Below are positions 9,197-17,705 of a stretch of 64,000 bases of DNA, piece by piece. The stretch's first letter is position 1; each line of letters begins with the position of its first letter. Source of the DNA: Anaerobutyricum hallii (lineage in GTDB: Bacteria > Bacillota > Clostridia > Lachnospirales > Lachnospiraceae); contig NZ_LT907978.1 of assembly GCF_900209925.1 (NCBI RefSeq), forward strand, positions 1,361,219 through 1,425,218, read 5' to 3'. The translations under genes and the position numbers were made by a program. Below the pieces are notes generated by a model. The model was not told the origin of the DNA, searched no databases, and saw only the letters and a program-made list of their open reading frames with translations.

Positions 9197-9243
9197 AATA
9201 TAGCAGAGATTCCTTTGTGATATGGAATCCCTGCTATATTTTT
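9197..9243 (+). terminator. Terminator closing the feo operon
   Basis: AATATAGCAGAGATTCC pairs with GGAATCCCTGCTATATT, with one mismatch, followed by TTTTTG. Confidence 0.88.
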
Positions 9244-9274
9244 GTTTTGCAGAAACTTGTGTTCCTGTAAATAA

Positions 9275-9293
9275 AAAACGCTCTGCGAGGATG
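9275..9293 (+). repeat. Short remnant of palindromic element family 2
   Basis: AAAACGCTCTGCGAGGATG matches, with one change, the internal part of the long family 2 copy at 25276-25293. No other part of the element is recognisable here. Confidence 0.4.
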
Positions 9294-9351
9294 AATTACA
9301 AAAAACAGAAAATTCTGGTCTCTTGTTTTTTGGTTATTATGAATAAAAAAT

Positions 9352-9412
9352 AATGACTAATCGTCATTTTTTAAAGTAGATTTTTGAATTGTTTTTTGAT
9401 ATACTTTTATAC
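9352..9412 (+). promoter_or_regulatory. Promoter and operator-like palindrome for the YhgE/Pip pair
   Basis: The inverted repeat AATGAC-taatc-GTCATT (9352-9368) lies 15 nt before a -35 box TTGAAT (9384-9389), which is spaced 17 nt from TTATAC (9407-9412). The palindrome resembles a TetR-type operator, but no TetR gene is adjacent. Confidence 0.6.
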
Positions 9413-9442
9413 GTTAAAAGATTTATAACAGGAGGATAGTCG

Positions 9443-12010
9443 ATGAAGAAGGCATTTCAGATTTTCAGACGGGACATAAAACGACTTTTTCATAATAGAG
9501 CAGCACTTTTGATCGTAGTGGGAGTATGTATACTCCCTTCTCTTTATGCCTGGTTTAATATTGCAGCGAATATGGATCCGTATGTGAATACGGCGGGAAT
9601 TAAAATAGCAATTGTAAATGAAGACAGTGGGGCAGATAATGAAAAGCTGTCATTGAATGCGGGTAATACCATTGCAAGTAATTTAAAAGAGAATGATAAG
9701 CTGGGATGGACGTTTGTTGCACGTCAAGAGGCAATAAAGGGTGTAAAGTCAGGGGAATATTATGCAGCGATCATAATTCCGGAAGATTTCAGCAGCTCCC
9801 TGCTTAGTGTTTTATCTGGAAAAATAGAAGCTCCTCAGTTGGATTATTATATTAATGAGAAAAAGAACGCAATAGCCCCAAAGTTTACGGATACGGGGGC
9901 AACAACTGTACAGCAGGAGATTAATGATACATTTTCTTCTGTAGCAGCGCAGACTATTTCAGAAATTGTGCAGGGTTCGGCAAAAGATCTGACAGGCGAT
10001 GTGAATCAATTAAACATTAAGATGGATAGTAATCTTGCAGAAGTAAAGAAAAATATTGCGCAATATCAGAAAGTGTTGAAGAATTTCCAGAATACAACAG
10101 AACAATCGTCTTCTTTAATCAATGATACAGTAAAAACATTAGATGAAGTAAAAACTGCAGCAAATTCCGGAAATAAAGCATTATCGGATACCTCCTCTCT
10201 TTTGCAAAAAAGCAGATCATATGCAGGAGATTTTTCCAGTACATTTAGTGAGAATCTTTCAGATGGAAAAACAGTCTTTGGAGACATTTATCAATCGGTT
10301 TCAGAACAATTAGGTGATTTTGAAGCGAAAGCCGGAAAGGCAGATACAACGATAAAAAGCGGCATTGATTCGATTGAAGATTTAACAGAGAAAAATGCGC
10401 AGATTTTAAATCACCTTTCAGAATTAAATACAAACTTAAATGGGGATGATCAGCTTTTAACGACAGTGAATGAAGAAATTTCTAAATTACAAAAGCAGAA
10501 TGCTTCTTTGCAGGAATTACTTACTTCTTTAAAATCTAGAAGCGCCAGACTGGAAAGCGCATTAAAAACGGCAAAAGATACAACAAAAGAGTTAAAAACA
10601 TTATCCTCTAAAAATAAAAAAGCATTAAATCAATATACAGATCGTTTGAATGAGACAATTTTACCAGGTATCAATAATTCACTGGATAGTCTTTCGGCAT
10701 TAAGTGGAACATTATCGTCTACCTTATTAAATATTTCACCAACAATTGACCAGATGAAGTTAATTTTAAAACAATTGGGCGCTAGTTTAACGGACACATC
10801 CTCTGCACTTACGGATACAAGTAGGGTTTTGGTGACACTTGATAAAGAACTTGGAAATATTAGTTCAGATTTAAAAGCATTACAAAGTTCGGATGCTTAT
10901 GAAAAAATACTTTCTTTAAGAGGTCTTGATGCGGATTCTATTTCTGACTTTATGTCTTCTCCGGTAGAAATTAAGTCAGAGACAATGTATTCTGTAAAAA
11001 ATTATGGTTCAGGTATGACACCGTTTTATACGAATCTTGCCTTATGGGTTGGTGGTTTGATTCTTGTTTCTATTTTTAAACAGGAAGTGGATAAAGATGA
11101 TGAAGTGCATCATTTTAGCCCGACGAGTGCGTATATGGGACGATGGCTGTTATATGCTGCGGTAGGACTTGTTCAGGGATGCATCGTATGTATTGGGGAC
11201 ATTATATTATTGGGAGTGCAATGCGTTCATCCGCTTTTATTTATCATTGCGGGTATGTTTTGTTCTTTTGTATATGTCAGTTTAATTTATGCGATGGCGA
11301 TTACGTTAAAGCATATAGGAAAAGCACTTTGTGTTCTTTTTATTATTCTGCAGATTCCAGGTTCTTCCGGAACATTTCCAATAGAAATGACTCCAGGATT
11401 TTTCCAGGTTCTGCATCCGTTACTTCCGTTTACTTATGGAATTAATGCAATGAGAGAATGTATTGCTGGAATGTACAGTAACTACTATATAAAGAATCTG
11501 CTGATTCTGGCAATATTTATACCGATTGCTTTTTTTATTGGACTTGTGCTTCGCCCGCTGCTTATGAATCTCAACCATTTATTTGATAAAAAACTTGCAG
11601 AGACAGATTTAATGTTATGTGAAACAGAAACAGGTGTAAATGAAAAAGGAAATCTTTCTGTAATGTTAAAAGTTCTTATGCGGGACGAAGAGCTAAAGGA
11701 AGAATTTGTAAATAGTGCCGTTAAATTTGAAAAACGATATCCGGTAATGATTCGAAGTGGATTTTTATGTATGTTGATTATTCCTCTTGTTTTTCTGATT
11801 TTGATGTTTAGCTTGAATTCCAAACTGGTATTTTTAATCCTTTGGATCACTTCTTTAGTAATACTTTGCCTTTATTTGATCTGTCTGGAATATTTTCATG
11901 ATAAAATGATAAAACAGCTTGCGCTTACCGGCTTATCACCGGAAGAATTATTAGAAAGAATGAAAGAGAAAAAGAAAGAGATAAAACAGGAAAAAGAGGA
12001 AGAGGAATAA
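9443..12010 (+). CDS. YhgE/Pip-family membrane protein (first of tandem pair)
   Basis: Large membrane protein of 855 residues with the YhgE/Pip layout. A first membrane helix (about 20-40) ends LPSLYAWFNIAANMDPY, followed by a conserved extracytoplasmic segment (IVNEDSG, GEYYAAIIIPEDFSSSLLS) and a long coiled-coil of about 350 residues. An ABC-2-like block of about five helices starts near residue 530 and includes SGTFPIEMTPGFFQVLHPLLPF. The family is tied to phage infection and to type VII-like secretion in some Firmicutes, but the function here is not known. The C-terminus adds about 90 residues with two more helices and a Lys/Glu-rich tail. It overlaps the next gene by one base. Confidence 0.9.
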   Translation: MKKAFQIFRRDIKRLFHNRAALLIVVGVCILPSLYAWFNIAANMDPYVNTAGIKIAIVNEDSGADNEKLSLNAGNTIASNLKENDKLGWTFVARQEAIKGVKSGEYYAAIIIPEDFSSSLLSVLSGKIEAPQLDYYINEKKNAIAPKFTDTGATTVQQEINDTFSSVAAQTISEIVQGSAKDLTGDVNQLNIKMDSNLAEVKKNIAQYQKVLKNFQNTTEQSSSLINDTVKTLDEVKTAANSGNKALSDTSSLLQKSRSYAGDFSSTFSENLSDGKTVFGDIYQSVSEQLGDFEAKAGKADTTIKSGIDSIEDLTEKNAQILNHLSELNTNLNGDDQLLTTVNEEISKLQKQNASLQELLTSLKSRSARLESALKTAKDTTKELKTLSSKNKKALNQYTDRLNETILPGINNSLDSLSALSGTLSSTLLNISPTIDQMKLILKQLGASLTDTSSALTDTSRVLVTLDKELGNISSDLKALQSSDAYEKILSLRGLDADSISDFMSSPVEIKSETMYSVKNYGSGMTPFYTNLALWVGGLILVSIFKQEVDKDDEVHHFSPTSAYMGRWLLYAAVGLVQGCIVCIGDIILLGVQCVHPLLFIIAGMFCSFVYVSLIYAMAITLKHIGKALCVLFIILQIPGSSGTFPIEMTPGFFQVLHPLLPFTYGINAMRECIAGMYSNYYIKNLLILAIFIPIAFFIGLVLRPLLMNLNHLFDKKLAETDLMLCETETGVNEKGNLSVMLKVLMRDEELKEEFVNSAVKFEKRYPVMIRSGFLCMLIIPLVFLILMFSLNSKLVFLILWITSLVILCLYLICLEYFHDKMIKQLALTGLSPEELLERMKEKKKEIKQEKEEEE

Positions 12011-14190
12011 TGAAAAATATAGGGGCCATTTTTAAAGGCGATGTAAAACGTATCCGAAAGAATGTCATTGCAATGATTGTTATTGTCGGTATTACTGTTG
12101 TTCCCTCTCTTTATGCCTGGTTTAATATTGCGGCGAGCTGGAATCCTTATGAAAATACAGGGGGATTAAAGGTTGCGGTTGCTACAGTGGATGAAGGATA
12201 CGAAGGAGACTTGATTTCTGTTAATTTAAATCTTGGAGAACAGGTTATTTCTGCATTACATGAAAATACACAGTTAGACTGGATTTTCACAACAAAAAAG
12301 AAAGCAGTGAACGGCGTGAAATCCGGTAAGTATTACGCTGCTATTGTCATTCCGAAAGAGTTTAGTAAAAATATGATGAGTGTTTTTACAGAGGATGTAC
12401 AAAAACCGCAGATTATGTACTATTCTAATGCAAAAGAAAATGCGATTGCACCAAAGGTTACAGATAAGGGAGCGACAGCGATACAGACGCAGATAAATGA
12501 AGTTTTTATAAAAACAATATCTAATGTTGCTCTGACAGCATTGCAGACGGTTTCAAGTGCGGCTGATAAAACAGGAACAGAAACAATTACTTCGAATTTG
12601 ATTACAAATCTGAAACGTATTACTTCTGATTTGTCTGCATCGGCAAGTACCCTGCAGACATTTTCTGGTATGGTGGAGTCTGCGCAGAAATTATTAGAAA
12701 CAACATCAAAGTATCTTGAACAGTCTAAAATGCAGTCAAAGCAAAGCTTGACTTCTCTGGAAAATACAAAATCCTCTTTATCCGGTGTGAAGAAAACAAT
12801 ATCCGGGGCAACAAATGGCATTAATGAAGCTTTGTCTGCCGGAAGTTCTTTTTATGATGATGCATCAGAGCTTATTGATGATGCTTTTAAATCGCAGGCA
12901 AAAGATGCAGATAAAGTAGCAGATATAATGGAGACATTATCCGAAAAAATGGATAATATTGCAGCATCCTATAGTTCTTTAGGAAAAAGTATTTCTGCGC
13001 TGGGAACAGATCATCCAGAATTATCTTCTTATACAGGAGAAGTTGTTGCCAAAATAAATGAGTCGGTTGCAATTCAGAAACAATTAAGTGAAAGTTTAGC
13101 AGCAAATGCGGATGAACTTCGTAACTCTTCAGAAAATATACAAAGTGGGAAAGAAGACATTGATTCGTTATTAAAGGATAGTAAAAAGAGTTTATCTGAG
13201 GTACAGTCTAAGTATGAAGATAATCTGAAAGACAGCATTGAAGATTTATCCTCTTCTTTAAATAATACAGGAACAGATGTTGACGGATTACTGAAAAAGT
13301 TAGATACAGGAACAGATAAGGTCAGTAAGACCGCTGAAAATGCAGCAGATGATCTTACAGATATAAAAGCAGCAATAACTACTTCTTGTGATCTTTTGAA
13401 TCGATCAGCAAAACAGATAAAAAAACTTACAGATAAACTTACAAAGCTTCAAGATGTCGGCAATTTATCTGATATAAAGTCATTGCTATCAGATAATACA
13501 GAAGACATTTCTACATTTTTATCTGCACCGGTTTCTTTAAATACAACGAAGTTATATCCAATAGAAAATTATGGTTCTTCTATGGCACCATTTTATTCTA
13601 CGCTTTCTATATGGGTAGGAGGAATCGTGCTGGTTGCTATGTTAAAAGTTGGTGTTTCAGAAGCCGCTGTGGAGGGACTTAAAAAAGTAAAGAATTATCA
13701 GATATATCTTGGACGTTATATTATTTTTCTCATTGTAGGATTATTGCAAAGTACGCTGATTTGTCTTGGTGATTTGTTTTATCTTGGGATTCAGTGTAAA
13801 CATCCATTTCTCTTTATGCTGGCAGGCTGGTTTAGCAGTATTGTGTATGTAAATATTATATATACTTTGACCGTATCCTTTGGCGATATTGGAAAAGCGG
13901 TATCGGTTATTCTTCTTGTTATACAGGTTGCGGGTTCTGGAGGTACCTTTCCGATAGAAGTAGCACCGGCATTTTTCAAGGCAGTATATCCATTGCTTCC
14001 TTTTGTGCATAGCATGAGAGCGATTCGAGAGACGATAGGGGGAATGTACGGTATGACGTATTGGACTTCTCTTGGTAAAATGAGCATTTTCCTGATACTT
14101 TCTCTTATACTTGGATTGGTACTTAGAAAACCGATCATAAAATTAAATGATGCATTTATGGAAAAATTAGAAGACACGCATCTGATTTAA
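12010..14190 (+). CDS. YhgE/Pip-family membrane protein (second of tandem pair)
   Basis: A 726-residue paralog of the preceding protein. It has the same first helix ending VPSLYAWFNIAASWNPY, the extracytoplasmic GKYYAAIVIPKEFSKNMMS segment, a Ser/Lys-rich coiled coil (about 180-500) and a C-terminal ABC-2-like block with SGGTFPIEVAPAFFKAVYPLLPF. It lacks the C-terminal extension of its partner. The stop of the first gene and this ATG share one base (TAATG), so translation is coupled and a heteromeric complex is plausible. A terminator follows at once. Confidence 0.9.
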   Translation: MKNIGAIFKGDVKRIRKNVIAMIVIVGITVVPSLYAWFNIAASWNPYENTGGLKVAVATVDEGYEGDLISVNLNLGEQVISALHENTQLDWIFTTKKKAVNGVKSGKYYAAIVIPKEFSKNMMSVFTEDVQKPQIMYYSNAKENAIAPKVTDKGATAIQTQINEVFIKTISNVALTALQTVSSAADKTGTETITSNLITNLKRITSDLSASASTLQTFSGMVESAQKLLETTSKYLEQSKMQSKQSLTSLENTKSSLSGVKKTISGATNGINEALSAGSSFYDDASELIDDAFKSQAKDADKVADIMETLSEKMDNIAASYSSLGKSISALGTDHPELSSYTGEVVAKINESVAIQKQLSESLAANADELRNSSENIQSGKEDIDSLLKDSKKSLSEVQSKYEDNLKDSIEDLSSSLNNTGTDVDGLLKKLDTGTDKVSKTAENAADDLTDIKAAITTSCDLLNRSAKQIKKLTDKLTKLQDVGNLSDIKSLLSDNTEDISTFLSAPVSLNTTKLYPIENYGSSMAPFYSTLSIWVGGIVLVAMLKVGVSEAAVEGLKKVKNYQIYLGRYIIFLIVGLLQSTLICLGDLFYLGIQCKHPFLFMLAGWFSSIVYVNIIYTLTVSFGDIGKAVSVILLVIQVAGSGGTFPIEVAPAFFKAVYPLLPFVHSMRAIRETIGGMYGMTYWTSLGKMSIFLILSLILGLVLRKPIIKLNDAFMEKLEDTHLI

Positions 14191-14195
14191 AATAT

Positions 14196-14253
14196 AAAAA
14201 TATCCTGGACATGTTACAAAGTTGAAAAAATTTGTACTTGCCAGGATATTTTT
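14196..14253 (+). terminator. Terminator after the YhgE/Pip operon
   Basis: AAAAATATCCTGG (14196-14208) pairs with CCAGGATATTTTT (14241-14253). The T-tract runs straight into a family 2 repeat. Confidence 0.88.
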
Positions 14254-14310
14254 ATCTCAGTCGAGAAGACTCCCACCTCTTTCAGGTGGTGAGTGACAGC
14301 TCGACTTGAA
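14250..14310 (+). repeat. Palindromic element family 2, short copy
   Basis: About 61 bp, from TTTTTATCTCAGTCGAG to CTCGACTTGAA, with the internal hairpin CCACC-tctttca-GGTGG. The same sequence occurs at 25186 and 30846. It starts on the T-tract of the preceding terminator. Confidence 0.85.
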
Positions 14311-14377
14311 TGTTTTCTAAAATACATATAAGATCACAAAAGAAAAGGAGGAAGTAGTATCAGTAGCAAGCTTCGGC

Positions 14378-15169
14378 TTAGACTTCTTTAGCCAATACAA
14401 GATTTACTCCGGCATTTTCATAGATGGACTTTGTATGTTCTGAGAGACCAAAATCCGTAATGACCATATTTAAGTCATCTAATGATGCATAACTAGAAAT
14501 CGATGTTGTGTTAAATTTCGTATGGTCGATTAAGGCAATCGTTTTAGCGGAAGATTTTACACAGCGTCGTTTTAAATCTGCTTCATAAATACTAAAGTCA
14601 GTCAGACCATTCTCTACAGAAAAGCCTCGTGCAGATACAAAAGCGATATCTGTGTGAATCTTTGTGAGCAGATCTTCTCCAAGCAAGCCTTCAATGGAAG
14701 AAGAAACAGAAGTGACGATTCCTCCGGTTAAGATTACGGTGATTCCGGGAACATCTTTTAATGCCAGTGCCAGATTGATTCCGTTTGTAATAACAGTAAG
14801 CTTTGTAAAGCCGGATAACTTCATACCAAGTGTATAGCAGGTGGAACTGGCATCCAGATAAATACACATATGATTTTTAATTAATTTTATTGCTTTGCTC
14901 GCGATTGCTTCCTTTTCCTTGCGGTTTTCCAAAGCTCTTTCATCAAAAATATAAGCTCTTCCGGTTAATTCAATATTATCAAGACTTCTATCATTATAAA
15001 CTGCACCACCATGCGTTTTTGTAATGAGTTTCTCTTTATCCATCTGATTTAAATCGGTACGGATTGTAGTAGCAGACACATCAAGAAGCTGACTCAGCTC
15101 TTTAGTTGTAGCCTTTCTGTTTTTATTTAAGTAATCCAGAATCTTCTTCTGGCGTTCTAACTGCATCAT
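14378..15169 (-). CDS. DeoR/GlpR-family sugar regulator
   Basis: Transcriptional repressor of 263 residues. An N-terminal HTH has the DeoR signature (RQKKILDYLNKNRKATTKELSQ, then VSATTIRTDLNQMDKEKLI and THGGAVY). A C-terminal sugar-phosphate-sensing domain contains YLDASSTCYTLG, VITNG, LTGGIV and SARGFSVENGLTD. The start is the first of two ATGs at 15169, because GGAGGAT lies 7 nt upstream; an upstream TTG sits inside that ribosome site. It is divergent from the fructose-6-phosphate aldolase gene, the likely target. A long inverted repeat lies between them. Confidence 0.9.
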   Translation of the reverse strand: MMQLERQKKILDYLNKNRKATTKELSQLLDVSATTIRTDLNQMDKEKLITKTHGGAVYNDRSLDNIELTGRAYIFDERALENRKEKEAIASKAIKLIKNHMCIYLDASSTCYTLGMKLSGFTKLTVITNGINLALALKDVPGITVILTGGIVTSVSSSIEGLLGEDLLTKIHTDIAFVSARGFSVENGLTDFSIYEADLKRRCVKSSAKTIALIDHTKFNTTSISSYASLDDLNMVITDFGLSEHTKSIYENAGVNLVLAKEV

Positions 15170-15260
15170 GGCAAGATCCTCCAATATAGTATGTATGTAC
15201 TCTCGGAGTCTTTCTCACAAAATCAAGCACAAAAAGATTCTGAGAATACATCATGTATCT

Positions 15261-15307
15261 CTGTTTAGAATTTTTGTAAAAGTAGTTTGCCGCTATATTC
15301 TAAACAG
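15261..15307. promoter_or_regulatory. Inverted repeat between deoR-type gene and aldolase
   Basis: CTGTTTAGAAT (15261-15271) and ATTCTAAACAG (15297-15307) are exact inverse complements, 25 nt apart, in the divergent intergenic region. They could be a pair of operator half-sites for looping or dimer binding by the DeoR-type regulator. A- and T-rich tracts follow at 15345-15430. Confidence 0.5.
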
Positions 15308-15434
15308 CACAATTATTATAGCGTGAAATATAAATTTATTCCAGTAAAAAAAGAGAAAAAAATAAAAAATGAGACAAAAAGAAAATAAAAAACGTTATTT
15401 ACTTATTTTTATTTATTTTTTCTTTTATTTATGC

Positions 15435-15463
15435 TTGCATTTTCTTTCTTTACATGATATATT
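15435..15463 (+). promoter_or_regulatory. Promoter of the aldolase/transaldolase gene
   Basis: TTGCAT (15435-15440), 17 nt, TATATT (15458-15463). It is preceded by T-rich DNA that could act as an upstream activating tract. Confidence 0.6.
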
Positions 15464-15503
15464 GGTAATATCAAATAAACAAAAATAAATGGAGGTTGAA
15501 AAA

Positions 15504-16157
15504 ATGAAATTTTTTGTGGATACTGCTAATGTAGAAGACATTAAGAAAGCTAATGATCTTGGAGTAATCTGTGGTGTTACAACAAACCCTTCTTTAATTG
15601 CAAAGGAAGGAAGAGATTTTACAGAAGTAATTAAAGAAATTACTTCCATTGTTGACGGACCAATCAGTGGCGAAGTAAAAGCTACAACAACAGATGCAGA
15701 AGGAATGATTAAAGAAGGTCGTGAAATCGCAGCAATCCATCCGAACATGGTTGTTAAGATTCCTATGACAGTAGAAGGATTAAAAGCAGTGAAAGTTCTT
15801 TCTAAAGAAGGAATCAAGACGAATGTTACATTAATCTTCTCTGCAAACCAGGCAATCCTTGCTGCGAATGCAGGCGCTACATATGTTTCCCCATTCATTG
15901 GAAGATTAGATGATATTAACCAGCCAGGAGTTGATTTAATCAGACAGATCGCAGAAATTTTTGATATCTATGCATATGACACAGAGATTATTGCAGCTTC
16001 TGTAAGAAATCCAATCCATGTAACAGATTGTGCACTTGCAGGCGCTGATATCGCTACTGTTCCTTACAAAGTAATCGAACAGATGACAAAGCATCCATTA
16101 ACAGACCAGGGAATCGAAAAATTCCAGGCAGATTATAAAGCTGTATTTGGAGAATAA
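15504..16157 (+). CDS. fsa: Fructose-6-phosphate aldolase / TalC-type transaldolase
   Basis: Class I Schiff-base aldolase of 217 residues, the size of the FSA/TalC/MipB group (full transaldolases are larger). [18 protein letters not shown] opens the barrel. [16 protein letters not shown], the Schiff-base lysine in [41 protein letters not shown] and the C-terminal [15 protein letters not shown] are all typical. Whether it acts as aldolase or transaldolase cannot be told from sequence. The start is ATG 15504, 7 nt after GGAGG; an upstream in-frame ATG overlaps that site. It is divergent from a DeoR-type regulator. Confidence 0.92.
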   Translation: MKFFVDTANVEDIKKANDLGVICGVTTNPSLIAKEGRDFTEVIKEITSIVDGPISGEVKATTTDAEGMIKEGREIAAIHPNMVVKIPMTVEGLKAVKVLSKEGIKTNVTLIFSANQAILAANAGATYVSPFIGRLDDINQPGVDLIRQIAEIFDIYAYDTEIIAASVRNPIHVTDCALAGADIATVPYKVIEQMTKHPLTDQGIEKFQADYKAVFGE

Positions 16158-16249
16158 GAATACGAACGTAAACACAAAGAAATATAAATAAACAATAACA
16201 CACGACACATATAAACACATATATAAGAATAAAGTAAAACACACAAATG

Positions 16250-16296
16250 AAATCCCAATTATTGCACATCATATACGCAGTAATTGGGATTTTATT
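16250..16296 (+). terminator. Terminator after the aldolase gene
   Basis: AAATCCCAATTA (16250-16261) pairs with TAATTGGGATTT (16281-16292), followed by TATTT. Confidence 0.85.
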
Positions 16297-16376
16297 TGCG
16301 TTATAATCGTTTATAAAGTTTTTTACAATGGAAAAAGAATGGGGAAAGAATTAAAAAAGTATGGGAGTTATGTTCG

Positions 16377-16406
16377 TTGACATAGATTTACAAAATAAGA
16401 TATAAA
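16377..16406 (+). promoter_or_regulatory. Promoter-like sequence reading into palindromic copy B
   Basis: TTGACA (16377-16382), 18 nt, TATAAA (16401-16406). The predicted transcription start, near 16413, coincides with the left edge of the repeat, so copy B may be transcribed as an RNA. Confidence 0.5.
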
Positions 16407-16412
16407 AGAATG

Positions 16413-16660
16413 TTGTGGCGATATACCTTTCGAGCAAGTAGAAGACTTCTGACTTCTCCCCCTTATCCTGCCCAAAAACTATTGAATTCATTTCATGTGG
16501 AGCCAAAACACAGAAAAAAGAAATAATACCATATCCCAGATGCGGCTTCGGAGCGTGTTTAAGATGCGGATAAGCATCTTAAACACAGCGACTACAGAGC
16601 AGATGGGATATGGTATTATTTCTTTTTTCGTTTGTTCCCTAATGAATTAAATAGTAAAAT
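16413..16660 (+). repeat. Palindromic element family 1, copy B (complete)
   Basis: The 5' module (about 16413-16512) contains CGAGCAAGTAGAAGACTTCT, CTCCCCCTTAT and GGAGCCAAAACACAG. A perfect 26-bp stem joins 16513-16538 to 16604-16629. The 65-nt loop has its own perfect 13-bp hairpin (16555-16567 with 1674-16586 counted as 16574-16586). The 3' module is TTCGTTTGTTCCCT and AAATAGTAAAA. The right edge overlaps the last codons and stop of the PPC gene on the other strand. Confidence 0.85.
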
Positions 16661-17072
16661 CAAACAAGTTTAGTCCTATTTTTTCATCGTATTTTCTATT
16701 AATTGTTCCATCAATAATCTGAATCTGGATTTCAGCAGTAGCACTGACATAGGCCATATTTAAATGCCCGCCAAATACATGGCCATCTTTATCACCGGCA
16801 GCCATGTGAAGGTGGAGATATACTTCGCCGTCCTGTCTTGTGACAGTTCCTGTTAAGGAAACAATTTCATAAGCTCCCTCAAAATGAACAGGATAGAACT
16901 TTTTTTCTGAGGTATCAAAAACACCAGTAGTAAAGTCATTGAGTGCGCCTAATCCATTAATCTGTGCAAGATGAATCTTTTCTTTTTTTGCTATTTTTTC
17001 AATCTGTTCTATGATTTCTTCGCCGGGGTCAAGGCGGAGATAGATAGTATCTTTAAAACGTCTGTAATCCAT
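16647..17072 (-). CDS. PPC-domain (DUF296) DNA-binding-type protein
   Basis: A 141-residue single PPC/DUF296 domain. The sequence shows the family pattern: YLRLDPGEEIIEQIEKIAKKE, then AQINGLGALNDFTTGVFD, FEIVSLTG-type strands, and YLHLHMAAGDKDGHVFGGHL, whose histidines are the conserved metal-like cluster. Bacterial members are small trimeric proteins of uncertain function; plant members carry AT-hooks, and none is seen here. The start has AAAGGAGA 8 nt upstream. It is flanked by two inward-facing copies of a palindromic element, and the left copy supplies the last codons. It has no clear operon partner. Confidence 0.88.
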   Translation of the reverse strand: MDYRRFKDTIYLRLDPGEEIIEQIEKIAKKEKIHLAQINGLGALNDFTTGVFDTSEKKFYPVHFEGAYEIVSLTGTVTRQDGEVYLHLHMAAGDKDGHVFGGHLNMAYVSATAEIQIQIIDGTINRKYDEKIGLNLFDFTI

Positions 17073-17235
17073 GTAAAAATCTCCTTTTATAATATTGATT
17101 TTTTAATTATAGCACTATCTTTGATTTTGTTAAAGAAAATTTATAACAGCATACAAACCTATTGACAAAGTAGGTATATAGTTGTACTATGCAACCAATA
17201 TGACATTTGGAGGATTTTAATATGGCATCAATAGA

Positions 17236-17440
17236 ATAGACGAAAAAAGAAACTATCCCATATCCCATCTGCTCTGTAGTCGCTGCGTTTAAGATGCTCA
17301 TCCGCATCTTAAACACGCTCCGAAGCCGCATCTGGGATATGGTATGGTTTCTTTTTTCTGTGTTTTGGCTCCAGAAGGAATGAATGCAATAGTCTTTGAG
17401 GAGAGAGATGGGGAAGGGGACAGAAGGTTGTGACTTATTC
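17236..17440 (-). repeat. Palindromic element family 1, copy C (reverse orientation)
   Basis: A stem of 26 bp with two mismatches joins 17242-17267 to 17333-17358. The 65-nt loop differs from copy B's at only two positions. To the right is the reverse complement of the 5' module (TTTGGCTCCAGAAGGAATGA and onward), fading near 17440. It faces copy B across the PPC gene. Confidence 0.85.
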
Positions 17441-17549
17441 TGATACTGTCTCTGCGATGCTGTCAATGCTGATAAGATGATATCGCAGCTATCATTGTAT
17501 ACGATAAATTCACTACTATATTGTGGCAATATATCATTTTTCTCTTCTG

Positions 17550-17676
17550 GATGGTATACCTTTCGAGCAAGCAGGAGACTTCTGACTTCTCCCCCTTATT
17601 TTACCCAAAGACTATTGCATTCCTTCCTTCTGGGGCCAACAAGCAGAAAATAAAAAGAATAGACTATAGCAAATGT
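17550..17676 (+). repeat. Palindromic element family 1, copy D (half element)
   Basis: It has a full 5' module (ATACCTTTCGAGCAAGCAGG, CTCCCCCTTAT, GGGGCCAACAAGCAG) and the left stem arm (17643-17675), but no loop or right arm. The arm is identical to that of copy E, 160 bp downstream. A promoter-like TTGTAT-16-TATATT lies at 17495-17522. Confidence 0.8.
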
Positions 17677-17705
17677 AATGGAGAGCAGATAAATAAAATT
17701 CCATG

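Noticed and set aside
11485-11850. Antisense open frame of 121 codons within the first YhgE/Pip gene
   Set aside because: It is a shadow of a well-supported membrane protein gene, with no ribosome site or family pattern.
15489-15503. Upstream ATG start for the aldolase gene
   Set aside because: It overlaps GGAGG, which must be the ribosome site for the ATG at 15504, where the family's MKFFVDTA begins.
17107-17529. Open frame of 140 codons on the - strand
   Set aside because: It spans palindromic copy C and its flank, has no ribosome site, and its translation shows no family pattern.
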